Below are positions 19,239 through 27,828 of a stretch of DNA of 40,101 nt, in pieces. This DNA is from Rheinheimera sp. (GTDB lineage: Bacteria > Pseudomonadota > Gammaproteobacteria > Enterobacterales > Alteromonadaceae). Every line of letters begins with the position of its first letter. The stretch's first letter is position 1. Both the position numbers and the translations under genes were made by a program. The DNA lies in contig DMYW01000056.1 of NCBI GenBank assembly GCA_003482455.1, forward strand, positions 1 through 40,101, read 5' to 3'. The notes beneath the pieces were generated by a model, which had not been told where the DNA came from, searched no databases, and worked only from the letters and a program-made list of their open reading frames with translations.

Positions 19239-19912
19239 TTCTTTAATTGTTCCAAAATCAAATGGGCGCAGTCTTGTTCGGCTTTACGACGTGAACTGCC
19301 GGTGGCTTGCACCGATTCCACGCCAGCGACGCTGCAACGAACCGTAAAAGTTTGTTCGTGCGCTTCACCTTGCACGTCAATCACTTCATAAAAAGGTAGT
19401 GCCAGACGGCGGCCTTGTAAAAACTCTTGCAGCAGGGTTTTTGAATCTTTTTGCACGCCCGGCTGGATACTGACCAACCGCGAGCCGAACCAGTGCAAGA
19501 TGCGCTCGCGACACGCATCGATGCCACTGTCGAGGTAAATGGCGCCCAAAATGGCTTCGACCGCATCCGCTTGAATGGATTCACGACGTGCGCCGCCGCT
19601 TTTTAGCTCGCCTGGGCCTAACCGCAGGTATTGAGCTAACTCCAGCTCACGCGCAATCTCTGCCAGCGTCACACCTTTAACCAGTGATGCACGCATCCGG
19701 GTTAAATCACCTTCGCGAGTTTTTGGGAAGTTTTGATACAAGGAGTCCGCGATCACCATCGACAACACTGCATCGCCCAAAAACTCCAGGCGCTCGTTAT
19801 GCTGCCCTTTGCAGCTGCGGTGGGTCAGTGCCTGCTCCAGCAAGGCACTGTTTTGGAACTGATACCCCAGCTTTTTTTGCAAGCTGGTCAACGAATTATT
19901 CAAATTAATCAA
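19235..19912 (-). CDS. rnc: Ribonuclease III, TTG start
   Basis: 225-residue double-strand-specific endoribonuclease for rRNA and mRNA processing. The catalytic domain (about 1-150) has the signature NERLEFLGDAVLS with acidic metal ligands; the C-terminal dsRNA-binding domain ends in TGSSRRKAEQDCAHLILEQL. No ATG exists before residue 51. The TTG at 19912 overlaps the lepB stop (TTGA) and has AGGA 8 bases upstream, and it gives an N-terminus aligning with E. coli RNase III. The gene is intact, not a pseudogene. The weak start plus coupling to lepB suggests translational control; rnc is autoregulated in E. coli. Confidence 0.95.
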   Translation of the reverse strand: MINLNNSLTSLQKKLGYQFQNSALLEQALTHRSCKGQHNERLEFLGDAVLSMVIADSLYQNFPKTREGDLTRMRASLVKGVTLAEIARELELAQYLRLGPGELKSGGARRESIQADAVEAILGAIYLDSGIDACRERILHWFGSRLVSIQPGVQKDSKTLLQEFLQGRRLALPFYEVIDVQGEAHEQTFTVRCSVAGVESVQATGSSRRKAEQDCAHLILEQLKK

Positions 19913-20772
19913 TGAATTGATCCTAAACGTTCAAATCGGATCCCGACTGGAACAAACGAGGGTAAACGGCTATTTGGGTCTTCAGAGAATTCAAAACTCA
20001 TCCATTTGAACACGGCTTTACCAACAAGATTTTGTTCTGGCACAAAGCCAAAGAAACGACCATCCGCACTGTTATCACGGTTGTCACCCATCACAAAATA
20101 ATTGCCTTCTGGGACGACAAACTCATCAACCGGCGACCCAGGACGTGAGAAATAGTGTTGAATTGGTTCTTGATCGTTTGGTGTGATCAGAATGTCATGT
20201 GACACTTCAGCGCTGGTTTCCGTTAAGCGTTTCTGCGGAAATACACCATCAAAAAACTCACCTTCGGCTTTAAACTCTTGCGCCAGCGGTTCTAAACCAG
20301 GGCAGGTTTTCCCAGCTGTTGCATCACACGCTTTTTGAATGAACAGCTGCTTATTGCGATAAATTACCCGATCACCTGGCACACCAATCACGCGTTTGAT
20401 GTAATCAATGGTTGGGTCTTTTGGATATTTAAACACCACCACATCGCCACGTTGCGGTTTGCCCGTTTCAATCAACGTGGTGCGCCACACTGGATCTTTC
20501 ACGTCATAAGCATATTTTTCCACCAGAATAAAATCGCCTACCAGCAGAGTAGGCATCATAGACCCGGATGGGATTTGAAACGGTTCATATAAAAACGAGC
20601 GGAAAAATGTGATGATCGCTATCAATGGGAAAATTGATTGCGCAGTCTCAGCCCAATATGGCTGGACATCAGCCGCCGTGCGTTTTGGTTTGAACACCAA
20701 GGCATCTAGCAACCACAACAGGCCACTAATCAGCGTCAACACCACCAACATAATCGAAAAATAACCGGCCAT
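19909..20772 (-). CDS. lepB: Signal peptidase I
   Basis: 287-residue inner-membrane protease that removes signal peptides from exported proteins. Two N-terminal membrane segments (about 3-25 and 45-62) precede the periplasmic catalytic domain. The Ser/Lys dyad is visible as S71 in IPSGSMMPTL and K126 in IDYIKRVIGVPGDRV; VMGDNRDNSADGRFFGFV is the third signature. The ATG at 20770-20772 opens the frame. The stop codon is shared with the rnc TTG start. lepA is upstream, separated by 140 bases with two hairpins. Confidence 0.97.
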   Translation of the reverse strand: MAGYFSIMLVVLTLISGLLWLLDALVFKPKRTAADVQPYWAETAQSIFPLIAIITFFRSFLYEPFQIPSGSMMPTLLVGDFILVEKYAYDVKDPVWRTTLIETGKPQRGDVVVFKYPKDPTIDYIKRVIGVPGDRVIYRNKQLFIQKACDATAGKTCPGLEPLAQEFKAEGEFFDGVFPQKRLTETSAEVSHDILITPNDQEPIQHYFSRPGSPVDEFVVPEGNYFVMGDNRDNSADGRFFGFVPEQNLVGKAVFKWMSFEFSEDPNSRLPSFVPVGIRFERLGSIH

Positions 20773-20873
20773 CTTACAAACATCCTACAGTTGTTGTTGT
20801 CTTCGAGCTTACTGAACTTGCCAGATTACACGAAGCCTCGCTTCGATGATTATTGTTACCAGCTGTAAATGCA

Positions 20874-20897
20874 TCAGGCGCCGAATCCGGCGCCTGA
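20874..20897 (-). other. Strong hairpin between lepA and lepB
   Basis: A perfect 10-bp stem (TCAGGCGCCG at 20874-20883 with CGGCGCCTGA at 20888-20897) has a 4-base loop and starts 16 bases after the lepA stop. No T-run follows on the minus strand, so it resembles a transcript-stabilising or processing hairpin rather than a terminator. A second 6-bp hairpin (CGAAGC / GCTTCG, 20831-20845) lies between it and lepB. Confidence 0.6.
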
Positions 20898-20912
20898 AGA
20901 GCATCGCTAGGC

Positions 20913-22715
20913 TTATTTACCGACTTTCAGGATGGCAAGGAAGGCCTCTTGTGGCACTTCCACGTTACCTACTTGCTTCATCCGTTTTTTACCTTCTTTC
21001 TGTTTCTGCAACAGTTTTTTCTTCCGGCTGACGTCACCGCCATAACACTTGGCTAAAACGTTTTTACGAAGTTGTTTGACCGTGGTCCGCGCGATAACGT
21101 GCGCGCCAATCGCCGCTTGAATGGCGATATCAAACATTTGACGTGGGATCAGCTCTTTCAGCGCTTCGGCCAGTTCACGACCACGGCCTTGCGCGAAATC
21201 GCGGTGGCTAATGATCGCCAGCGCATCGACACGCTCGCCGTTGATCAAAATGTCCACACGTGCCATGTCTGACGTTTGGAAGCGTTTGAACGCGTAATCC
21301 AGTGACGCATAACCACGGCTGGTTGATTTTAAGCGGTCGAAGAAGTCCATCACCACTTCGGCCATTGGCAGTTCGTACACAACGGCCACTTGGCGACCGT
21401 GGTACGTCATATTCATCTGCACACCGCGTTTTTCGATACACAAGTTAATAACGTTGCCCAAGTATTCTTGCGGCACCAGAATGTGCGCTTCGACGATAGG
21501 TTCGCGAATTTCGCCGATGTTACCAATGGGTGGTAAGTCGGATGGGTTATCCACCATCACGATGTCACCGTTTTTCAGCACAACTTCGTACACTACGGTG
21601 GGCGCTGTGGTGATCAGATCTAAATCGTATTCACGCTCTAAACGCTCTTGGATGATTTCCATGTGCAACATGCCAAGGAAACCGATACGGAAACCAAAAC
21701 CCAGCGCGGTGGAGTTTTCTGGTTCATAGAACAGTGAGGAGTCGTTTAAGCTCAGTTTTTCCAGCGCATCGCGGAAGTCTTCATAGTCGTCCGTCGACAC
21801 AGGATACACACCGGCATACACCTGCGGTTTAATTCGTTTAAAACCTGGTAAGGCTTCGGTGGAGGCGTTACGAGTCACTGTCAAGGTATCACCGACCGGC
21901 GCGCCTTTGATTTCTTTAATACCGGCGATAACAAAGCCTACTTCACCCGCTTTTAACTCACCGGTGTTTTGCGCTTTCGGCGTGAAAATACCCACTTTGT
22001 CGACTTCATAGGTCTGGCCGGTCGACATGACTTTCATCTTGTCTTTGGTGCGAATAGAACCGTTTTTCACCCGAACTAACGACACGACGCCTTGGTACGA
22101 GTCGAACCATGAGTCGATGATCAAGGCTTGTGTTGGGCCGTCGACATCCCCTTCAGGGCATGGAATGTTCTTAACGATGGTTTCCAGCACGTCTTCAATA
22201 CCGATACCGGTTTTGGCCGAACATTGCACGGCACCAATCGCTTCAATGCCGATAATGTCTTCGATTTCTTCCGAGACGCGATCTGGATCGGCTTGTGGTA
22301 AGTCGATTTTGTTCAGAATAGGCAGAACTTCGAGGTTTAATTCCAGCGCTGTATAACAGTTGGCGACCGTTTGCGCTTCCACACCTTGCCCCGCATCCAC
22401 CACCAACAATGCACCTTCACAAGCGGCCAACGAACGGGAAACTTCGTACGTGAAGTCGACGTGACCTGGCGTATCGATAAAGTTCAGTTGGTAGGTTTCG
22501 CCATCTTTGGCTTTGTAATTGAGCGTCACGCTTTGCGCTTTGATGGTGATACCACGCTCACGCTCGAGGTCCATCGAGTCCAGAACCTGCTCTTGCATCT
22601 CCCGATCAGACAAGCCACCACAGAATTGGATCAGGCGGTCAGACAAGGTCGACTTGCCGTGATCGATGTGGGCAATGATCGAAAAGTTACGGATATTACT
22701 GATTTTATTGGACAT
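20913..22715 (-). CDS. lepA: Elongation factor 4 (LepA), ribosomal back-translocase GTPase
   Basis: 600-residue translational GTPase. G1 is AHIDHGKSTLSDRLIQ, switch I has RERGITIKAQ, G3 is DTPGHVDFTYEVSRSL and G4 is NKIDLPQADP. EF-G-like domains II, III and V follow, then the LepA-specific C-terminal domain ending with AKCYGGDVSRKKKLLQKQK and GNVEVPQEAFLAIL. Length matches E. coli LepA (599). It is upstream of lepB as in most gammaproteobacteria; rseC lies 153 bases further upstream on the same strand. Confidence 0.98.
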   Translation of the reverse strand: MSNKISNIRNFSIIAHIDHGKSTLSDRLIQFCGGLSDREMQEQVLDSMDLERERGITIKAQSVTLNYKAKDGETYQLNFIDTPGHVDFTYEVSRSLAACEGALLVVDAGQGVEAQTVANCYTALELNLEVLPILNKIDLPQADPDRVSEEIEDIIGIEAIGAVQCSAKTGIGIEDVLETIVKNIPCPEGDVDGPTQALIIDSWFDSYQGVVSLVRVKNGSIRTKDKMKVMSTGQTYEVDKVGIFTPKAQNTGELKAGEVGFVIAGIKEIKGAPVGDTLTVTRNASTEALPGFKRIKPQVYAGVYPVSTDDYEDFRDALEKLSLNDSSLFYEPENSTALGFGFRIGFLGMLHMEIIQERLEREYDLDLITTAPTVVYEVVLKNGDIVMVDNPSDLPPIGNIGEIREPIVEAHILVPQEYLGNVINLCIEKRGVQMNMTYHGRQVAVVYELPMAEVVMDFFDRLKSTSRGYASLDYAFKRFQTSDMARVDILINGERVDALAIISHRDFAQGRGRELAEALKELIPRQMFDIAIQAAIGAHVIARTTVKQLRKNVLAKCYGGDVSRKKKLLQKQKEGKKRMKQVGNVEVPQEAFLAILKVGK

Positions 22716-22868
22716 TTACATCGCTTCAATTAGGGCCATGTCGCTAGAAGGTCATCCAAATCAAGGATGCAGCGTCAGACCTGAGAACCATAGAAAAAAT
22801 TGTCGAGCATTTTACCCGCTTTGGCCGCCTAGGCAAAATTTATCTTAGGTCGTTGCGGTTAATCGGGG

Positions 22869-23327
22869 TTATTCACAGTGCCGACTGACCGGATGCTCGG
22901 CCGGCAACATGACGCGCACCAGCGTGACCGTTAACCGATCTTGCCGTTGGCGCTCCAAATACCAGACCACAGCTGCAGCCAGCACCGCCAAGGTCAAACC
23001 GCCAAAGACTTGCCAACCTTCATTGCCCCCAGCGGCGGCTGCGGCCAACAAACCAATGAAAAAACCAAGCAGCGGCATGCCATAGACTAGCAACGAGCTT
23101 TGCAATACCGCGTCACTTTCGATTGCAATTTCAACCTGTTGACCGGTTAACAAGAGTTTTTCAGTGGGTACAAATAAACGTTGCTGACGCCCAGGTAAAG
23201 CTTTGGCAATGACGCCTGTGGCGCAATTGTTTTGCTGCTGACACGACGAGCAGGTGGTTAAAGTGCGGGTACTGACCCAAACCCCGCTGTCGGTGACCTG
23301 CTCGACAATCGCCTGTTCTGTTAACAT
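22869..23327 (-). CDS. rseC: SoxR-reducing system / sigma-E locus protein RseC
   Basis: 152-residue inner-membrane protein of the RseC/MucC family. The N-terminal part has a Cys cluster (C26, C29, C35: CSSCQQQNNCATG) that may bind an iron-sulfur cluster; two membrane helices follow (about 76-97 and 104-123). In relatives it is the last gene of rpoE-rseABC and also helps reduce SoxR with the Rsx complex. The frame opens at an ATG at 23342, but the ATG at 23327 has GAGG 5 bases upstream and matches the family N-terminus. A terminator-like hairpin separates it from rseB. Confidence 0.9.
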   Translation of the reverse strand: MLTEQAIVEQVTDSGVWVSTRTLTTCSSCQQQNNCATGVIAKALPGRQQRLFVPTEKLLLTGQQVEIAIESDAVLQSSLLVYGMPLLGFFIGLLAAAAAGGNEGWQVFGGLTLAVLAAAVVWYLERQRQDRLTVTLVRVMLPAEHPVSRHCE

Positions 23328-23344
23328 CTTGACCTCACCCATAG

Positions 23345-23370
23345 AAAAACAGCGCTAGATTAGCGCTGTT
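23345..23370 (-). terminator. Terminator-like hairpin between rseB and rseC
   Basis: Arms of 10 perfect base pairs (AACAGCGCTA at 23348-23357 and TAGCGCTGTT at 23361-23370) have a 3-base loop. On the minus strand the stem runs into TTTTT (23349-23345) then C. It lies 33 bases past the rseB stop codon and ends just before the rseC ribosome binding site, so it could attenuate rseC within the sigma-E operon. Confidence 0.75.
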
Positions 23371-23403
23371 GGAGATGGTAACACGACAGTTGCAATTCAA
23401 GGA

Positions 23404-24411
23404 TCATTCAATAGACGACGCGATCTGCTGCGCTAATTCCGGCAAAATGGGGCCGATTACAGTAACGTCATATTGCTCGCCAGAACGGACCAAAATAGTC
23501 GTCGCACCGTCGCGCAGTAGTTGATCGCCCATGTGCGACGCAGGTTGCACAAATACGCTGATTTGGTGCATGCCATCGGATAACAACCAACTCGCCAACA
23601 ACTGACTGCTACGTGTCAAGACGGTGCCTGGCTGCTCTACGGCTTGGTAGCCATCAGGCAACCATTTGAGCTGTACAGTCGATTCTGCCACGGCACTGCG
23701 CTGAATTTGCAGCGGCTGTTCAGGTAATGGCGCTGTGATCAAATCCGTCAAATCCGCTGGAAATTCAGGTTTAACCTGCAAATGCACTACCACCCAACGC
23801 TCCAGCACTTGGTTATTTTGTGCAACCGTATCAATGCGCAGTGGGAAACCGGTTTGTGCATCCAGCCAGACCCAATAATCGTAACGTCCAGTTGAGCGCG
23901 CACTTAAACGGATCAGTTGGGCGGTGCGTCCAGAAATGGCGATACTACTGCCTTGCACCGCATCGTACAGTCGTTGTAATTCCGGCACAGACAAGAAAAA
24001 CAACGAAGGTAACTCGCGGATATAGTGATTAATGGTCACTGTGGTTGGTGCGCCAGGCACAGTGTAATAAACACGGTCATTGCGACGTATGGTTTCAGTG
24101 CCCACACCGTCTTGCAGAATTAACCGTTCTAATTCAATGTTTTGGCTAGGGTCTGTGTTATCCACCAGCCCATGCAACCAGCGATACGTGGCTAACTGAT
24201 TGCCTTTGATTTGCACAAATGACAAGTCAAAATTGAGTGTTTTGAGTTGCATTTGAGCGCGTGATAACAATTGCCACTGCGGGTGGGCATCTTCAGTAGC
24301 GGCCGTTGTAGGGACGACTTCTTGTGCAGCTACAGAGCCTGCAGCCAAGATCTGGCTCGAAGTGGCGACCGCTAGTGAAAACAAAGCCGCCTGCAACAGG
24401 CGGCGCGACAA
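23404..24411 (-). CDS. rseB: Periplasmic sigma-E regulator RseB (MucB), non-ATG start
   Basis: 335-residue MucB/RseB family protein. It has an N-terminal signal peptide (SRRLLQAALFSLAVATSS, cleavage near AAGS or VAA) and two LolA-like domains that bind the periplasmic tail of RseA and sense lipopolysaccharide or mislocalised lipoproteins. RWLHGLVDNTDPSQ and YWVWLDAQTGFPLRIDT are typical segments. There is no ATG at the front. TTG at 24411 gives a good signal peptide and is taken as start. An ATT at 24426, with AGGAG 10 bases upstream inside rseA, and a TTG at 24396 are alternatives. It begins 10 bases after the rseA stop. Confidence 0.9.
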   Translation of the reverse strand: MSRRLLQAALFSLAVATSSQILAAGSVAAQEVVPTTAATEDAHPQWQLLSRAQMQLKTLNFDLSFVQIKGNQLATYRWLHGLVDNTDPSQNIELERLILQDGVGTETIRRNDRVYYTVPGAPTTVTINHYIRELPSLFFLSVPELQRLYDAVQGSSIAISGRTAQLIRLSARSTGRYDYWVWLDAQTGFPLRIDTVAQNNQVLERWVVVHLQVKPEFPADLTDLITAPLPEQPLQIQRSAVAESTVQLKWLPDGYQAVEQPGTVLTRSSQLLASWLLSDGMHQISVFVQPASHMGDQLLRDGATTILVRSGEQYDVTVIGPILPELAQQIASSIE

Positions 24412-24421
24412 ATCACCGTAA

Positions 24422-25051
24422 TTAATTTTGTGTTGGCTCCTGCTCCGGAACTTGCGGTTGTGCTGCCGCTTGCTCCATCAAACGAATTTGCTGTTCACGC
24501 GCTTGCATCAGCTCTTGTAACCGGCGTTGTTGTTCCATTAGTAGCTGTTGTTGCTCAGGCGTCACACGGTTCTCAACCGAAGTTTGGCTTAGGCTCACTG
24601 GTGCTGCCACACCACCAATAGGACTGGTTTGTAGCACTGGCAATGGATTGCTCGCTGCATCGTCAGATTTTAACTGAGTCTGCACCCCCACAACCGCCAC
24701 TAAAGCGACGCCTGCGGCGATGGCACCTTGCATCAGATATTTCCACCAGGATTGATTCGCAGCGGCCGGCGAAGCGACTTGCTGCACGTTCACTTGCGAC
24801 AGTGGCGCGGCAACTACCGGCTCTGCTTGCAACTGATGTGCGGGTTCTTGCTCGAGCCATGCTGCAAAATCGTCGGCAATTTGATTGCTCGCTTGTGCGG
24901 GTAATTCATTTCGAATCGCCGCGCCCGCTACCTGATAACGCAACCAAGTTGCTTGCGCATCAGGATCCGACAATAACTGATCGAGTTGTTCGGCACTGAT
25001 ACTTAGATTGTCACTGGCCTGCGACAGCCACTCTTTTTGTTCAGACGACAT
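24422..25051 (-). CDS. rseA: Anti-sigma-E factor RseA
   Basis: 209-residue single-pass inner-membrane protein that holds sigma-E inactive until DegS and RseP cut it. The N-terminal cytoplasmic domain (SSEQKEWLSQASDNLSI ... ATWLRYQVAGAAIRNEL) is the sigma-E-binding RseA_N fold. The membrane helix is at about residues 105-124, and the periplasmic tail is rich in Gln, Met and Glu. The ATG at 25051 (MSSEQ) has GGGAA upstream and matches the family; the frame opens at a GTG 8 codons earlier. It follows rpoE by 25 bases. Confidence 0.93.
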   Translation of the reverse strand: MSSEQKEWLSQASDNLSISAEQLDQLLSDPDAQATWLRYQVAGAAIRNELPAQASNQIADDFAAWLEQEPAHQLQAEPVVAAPLSQVNVQQVASPAAANQSWWKYLMQGAIAAGVALVAVVGVQTQLKSDDAASNPLPVLQTSPIGGVAAPVSLSQTSVENRVTPEQQQLLMEQQRRLQELMQAREQQIRLMEQAAAQPQVPEQEPTQN

Positions 25052-25076
25052 AGATGTTCCCGTCAGATTGCACACA

Positions 25077-25652
25077 TTAGCCCATTAAGGGTTTTAATTG
25101 TTGGTCGATCGCGTCACGGGCACGGAAAATCCGGCTACGCACAGTGCCGATTGGGCACCCCATGACTTCAGCGATTTCTTCATAACTCAGGCCGTCTAAC
25201 TCACGCAGCGTAATGGCGGTACGTAATTCATCGGGCAGTTTCTCAATCGTGTCAAACACCACTTGGCGAATTTCTTCGGATAACAACAGCTTTTCTGGTG
25301 AGTCCACCACTTTTAAAGCTTCGCTACCTTCGTAACTCTCCGCTTCATCCGCATCGACATCGCTGCTTGGCGGTTTGCGGCCGGTTGCCACGAGATAATT
25401 CTTTGCGCTATTTACAGCGATTCGATACAGCCAGGTATAAAATGCGCTTTCGCCACGAAAACCTGGAATTGCTCGATACGCTTTGATAAAGGCTTCTTGT
25501 ACCACGTCTGCAACATCGCCATGATTAGAGACATATCGCGAGACTAAGTTCACTAAGCGATGCTGATATTTTCTTACCAGCAAATTAAAGGCTGCTTTGT
25601 CGCCTTGCTGGACTCTCTGTACGATTTGCCAGTCTAATTCTTGCTCGCTCAT
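25077..25652 (-). CDS. rpoE: RNA polymerase sigma factor RpoE (sigma-E)
   Basis: 191-residue ECF sigma factor for envelope stress, the same length as E. coli RpoE. Region 2 has RKYQHRLVNLVSRYV and DVVQEAFIKAYRAIPGFRGESAFYTWLYRIAVN; region 4 has TLRELDGLSYEEIAEVMGCPIGTVRSRIFRARD. It heads the operon with rseA, rseB and rseC. A clear sigma-E promoter 63 bases upstream shows positive autoregulation. It is divergent from nadB across 229 bases of AT-rich DNA, as in E. coli. Confidence 0.98.
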   Translation of the reverse strand: MSEQELDWQIVQRVQQGDKAAFNLLVRKYQHRLVNLVSRYVSNHGDVADVVQEAFIKAYRAIPGFRGESAFYTWLYRIAVNSAKNYLVATGRKPPSSDVDADEAESYEGSEALKVVDSPEKLLLSEEIRQVVFDTIEKLPDELRTAITLRELDGLSYEEIAEVMGCPIGTVRSRIFRARDAIDQQLKPLMG

Positions 25653-25714
25653 GTCCGAGCCTGTCCCCTATTTCTTACAACGTCACTGCAACTGGCTCAC
25701 GTTTTGCTGTCTAT

Positions 25715-25741
25715 TCAGACGCCAGTGTGCTGAAAAAGTTC
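25715..25741 (-). promoter_or_regulatory. Sigma-E autoregulatory promoter of rpoE
   Basis: Minus strand: -35 GAACTT (25736-25741), exactly 16-base spacer, -10 TCTGA (25715-25719). This matches the known sigma-E consensus (GAACTT-N16/17-TCTGA) and sits directly upstream of rpoE. Confidence 0.9.
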
Positions 25742-25881
25742 GGTTTAGCTGATAAAAAAGTTACAATAAATGACATTAAGTCGGTATTTACCAAATCGAA
25801 CCGTCGTAAACAATTGAATTTATTTAAATTTAATTAGGCACTTCGCTAAATTTTTAGCCTAACTCAAGGTTAGTGTATCGC

Positions 25882-27486
25882 ATGGCACAACAAAAAGAAC
25901 ATGTTTGTGACGTCCTCGTCATTGGTAGTGGTGCTGCTGGATTGTCGCTGGCGCTGCAATTAGCAACGGAACTTAAAGTGATGGTGCTCAGCAAAGGCCC
26001 CTTACGCGAAGGCTCCACCTTGTATGCCCAAGGCGGGATTGCGGCGGTTTTTGATGAAAATGACAGCATCGCCTCACACGTCAATGACACCTTAGTGGCA
26101 GGAGCCGGTCTTTGTGACAATGACGCGGTGCAGTTTACCGCCGAAAATGCCAAGGCGGCGATGGAATGGTTGATTGCGCAAGGCGTGCCCTTTGATCAAT
26201 ATCGCGATGAAGACGGTGTACTGAAATATCACCTGACCCGCGAAGGTGGTCACAGTCATCGGCGCATCCTGCATGCGGCGGACGCCACCGGTCGCGCCGT
26301 GCAAATCACGCTGGTAGATCAAGTTCGCAACCATCCCAACATTCAGTTGCTGGAAGACTACAACGCCATTGATTTGATCACGGCCGAAAAACTCGGTTTA
26401 AGCGACCAGCGTTGCTATGGCGCTTATGTCTGGAATCGTCAATCTGAACAAGTCGAAGTCATCGGCGCGCGGTTTGTCGCACTAGCGACTGGCGGTGCCA
26501 GCAAAGTGTATTTGTACACATCAAATCCGGATGTCGCCTCCGGTGATGGTATTGCGATGGCGTGGCGTGCCGGTTGCCGTGTCGCGAACATGGAATTTAA
26601 CCAGTTCCACCCAACCAGCTTGTACCACCCGGATGCACAAAACTACTTGATCACCGAAGCGATGCGCGGTGAAGGCGCCTATTTGAAACGCCCAGACGGC
26701 TCGCGTTTTATGCCGGATTTTGATGAACGCGCCGAACTTGCCCCGCGCGATATCGTCGCCCGCGCCATCGATTTTGAAATGAAAAAACTCGGCGTGCCTT
26801 GTGTGCATTTGGATATTAGCCACAAGCCGAAAGATTTTATTATCGAGCACTTTCCGACTATTTACGCCAAGTGTTTAAGCGTGGGTATCGATATCACGCG
26901 CCAACCCATTCCAGTGGTACCGGCGGCGCATTACACCTGTGGTGGTGTGATGACCAACCTCAACGGTCAAACCGACATCAAAAACTTATACGCGATTGGC
27001 GAAGTGGCCTACACAGGCCTGCATGGCGCCAATCGGATGGCCAGTAACTCGCTGCTGGAATGTGTAGTGTTTGCCCAAAGTGCCGCCAAGCATATTTTGG
27101 CTGCGTGCGCCGATGCCCCTCTGCCACCAGCACTGCCAGCGTGGGATGAAAGTCGAGTTACAGATTCTGACGAAGAAGTAGTGATCACACACAACTGGCA
27201 TGAACTGCGGATGTTTATGTGGGACTTTGTCGGCATAGTTCGCACCACCAAACGTCTAGAGCGCGCCTTGCATCGCGTCGAATTATTGCAACGCGAAATT
27301 CAGGAGTACTACCGACACTTCCGTGTCAGCAATAATTTGTTAGAACTTCGCAACTTAACCATGGTGGCCGAATTGATTATTCGGTGTGCGATGGAGCGCA
27401 AAGAAAGTCGCGGTCTGCATTACACCCTCGACTACCCAGCGCTGGAACAAGATCCCAAGCCGACGGTATTGTCGCCACGGCAATAA
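25882..27486 (+). CDS. nadB: L-aspartate oxidase
   Basis: 534-residue FAD enzyme that oxidises L-aspartate to iminoaspartate, the first step of NAD synthesis. The N-terminal dinucleotide-binding loop is CDVLVIGSGAAGLSLALQLA; LYAQGGIAAVF, REGGHSHRRI, FHPTSLYHP, EAMRGEGAYL and GLHGANRMASNSLLECVVFA are family signatures. The C-terminal helical domain is complete. The ATG at 25882 aligns with E. coli NadB; the frame opens 3 codons earlier at a GTG. It is divergent from rpoE and ends at a strong bidirectional terminator. Confidence 0.97.
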   Translation: MAQQKEHVCDVLVIGSGAAGLSLALQLATELKVMVLSKGPLREGSTLYAQGGIAAVFDENDSIASHVNDTLVAGAGLCDNDAVQFTAENAKAAMEWLIAQGVPFDQYRDEDGVLKYHLTREGGHSHRRILHAADATGRAVQITLVDQVRNHPNIQLLEDYNAIDLITAEKLGLSDQRCYGAYVWNRQSEQVEVIGARFVALATGGASKVYLYTSNPDVASGDGIAMAWRAGCRVANMEFNQFHPTSLYHPDAQNYLITEAMRGEGAYLKRPDGSRFMPDFDERAELAPRDIVARAIDFEMKKLGVPCVHLDISHKPKDFIIEHFPTIYAKCLSVGIDITRQPIPVVPAAHYTCGGVMTNLNGQTDIKNLYAIGEVAYTGLHGANRMASNSLLECVVFAQSAAKHILAACADAPLPPALPAWDESRVTDSDEEVVITHNWHELRMFMWDFVGIVRTTKRLERALHRVELLQREIQEYYRHFRVSNNLLELRNLTMVAELIIRCAMERKESRGLHYTLDYPALEQDPKPTVLSPRQ

Positions 27487-27513
27487 CGAGCGACAGAACA
27501 AAGCTGTTATCGA

Positions 27514-27540
27514 AAAAAAACCGGCTCCGCCGGTTTTTTT
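27514..27540. terminator. Bidirectional terminator between nadB and the PQ-loop-like gene
   Basis: A seven-A / seven-T flanked stem has core CCGGC-TCC-GCCGG (27521-27533), giving 12 pairs in all. It has T-runs on both strands and lies between two convergent stop codons (27486 and 27544). Confidence 0.92.
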
Positions 27541-27543
27541 GTT

Positions 27544-27822
27544 TTAAGACGAAGTCACCACAGGCTGACGCCGGTAATACAAAATCAAATACACCACATA
27601 CACTTGCAGCGCCGCGGTTGCTAACTGGCCGATGATCGACTGCAACTCAGTGTATTTTTCTGCATAGACATACAAGCTGATATTGCCAAGCGCAAAGGCC
27701 GCCCAAGTCAACGCTGGTACGCCTTCGGAGCGTTTGGTGCGCAGCAAATGCACGAGTTGCATCACGGTTGCGGCTGGAAAAATAATTGCCGGAATATAGC
27801 CGACGAGTTCAATAAAATTCAT
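27544..27822 (-). CDS. Small PQ-loop / SemiSWEET-like membrane protein
   Basis: 92-residue inner-membrane protein with three predicted helices (about 5-25, 36-55, 62-83) and a cytoplasmic basic tail. The layout FPAATVMQLVHLLRTKRSEGVPALTWAAFALGNISLY resembles a single PQ-loop triple-helix bundle (helix, basic RTKRSEGV turn, helix), as in SemiSWEETs, which dimerise to move small sugars. The classic PQ pair itself is replaced here (MQ), so the assignment rests on overall pattern and size. It lies 6 bases after ygfX and may share its transcript. Confidence 0.72.
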   Translation of the reverse strand: MNFIELVGYIPAIIFPAATVMQLVHLLRTKRSEGVPALTWAAFALGNISLYVYAEKYTELQSIIGQLATAALQVYVVYLILYYRRQPVVTSS

Positions 27823-27828
27823 CTTGGT

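Noticed and set aside
19235..19912. rnc as a pseudogene because no ATG lies near its start
   Set aside because: The TTG at 19912 with AGGA at 8 bases restores a full-length N-terminus and all catalytic residues are present.
22716..22868. Promoter for lepA in the rseC-lepA gap (TAAAAT as -10)
   Set aside because: No acceptable -35 element at 16-18 bases; not listed as a feature.
25653..25675. AGGGGACAGG before rpoE as a second REP-like element sharing GGGGACA with 36838-36868
   Set aside because: There is no inverted repeat around it and it overlaps the rpoE ribosome binding region; the shared heptamer is likely chance.
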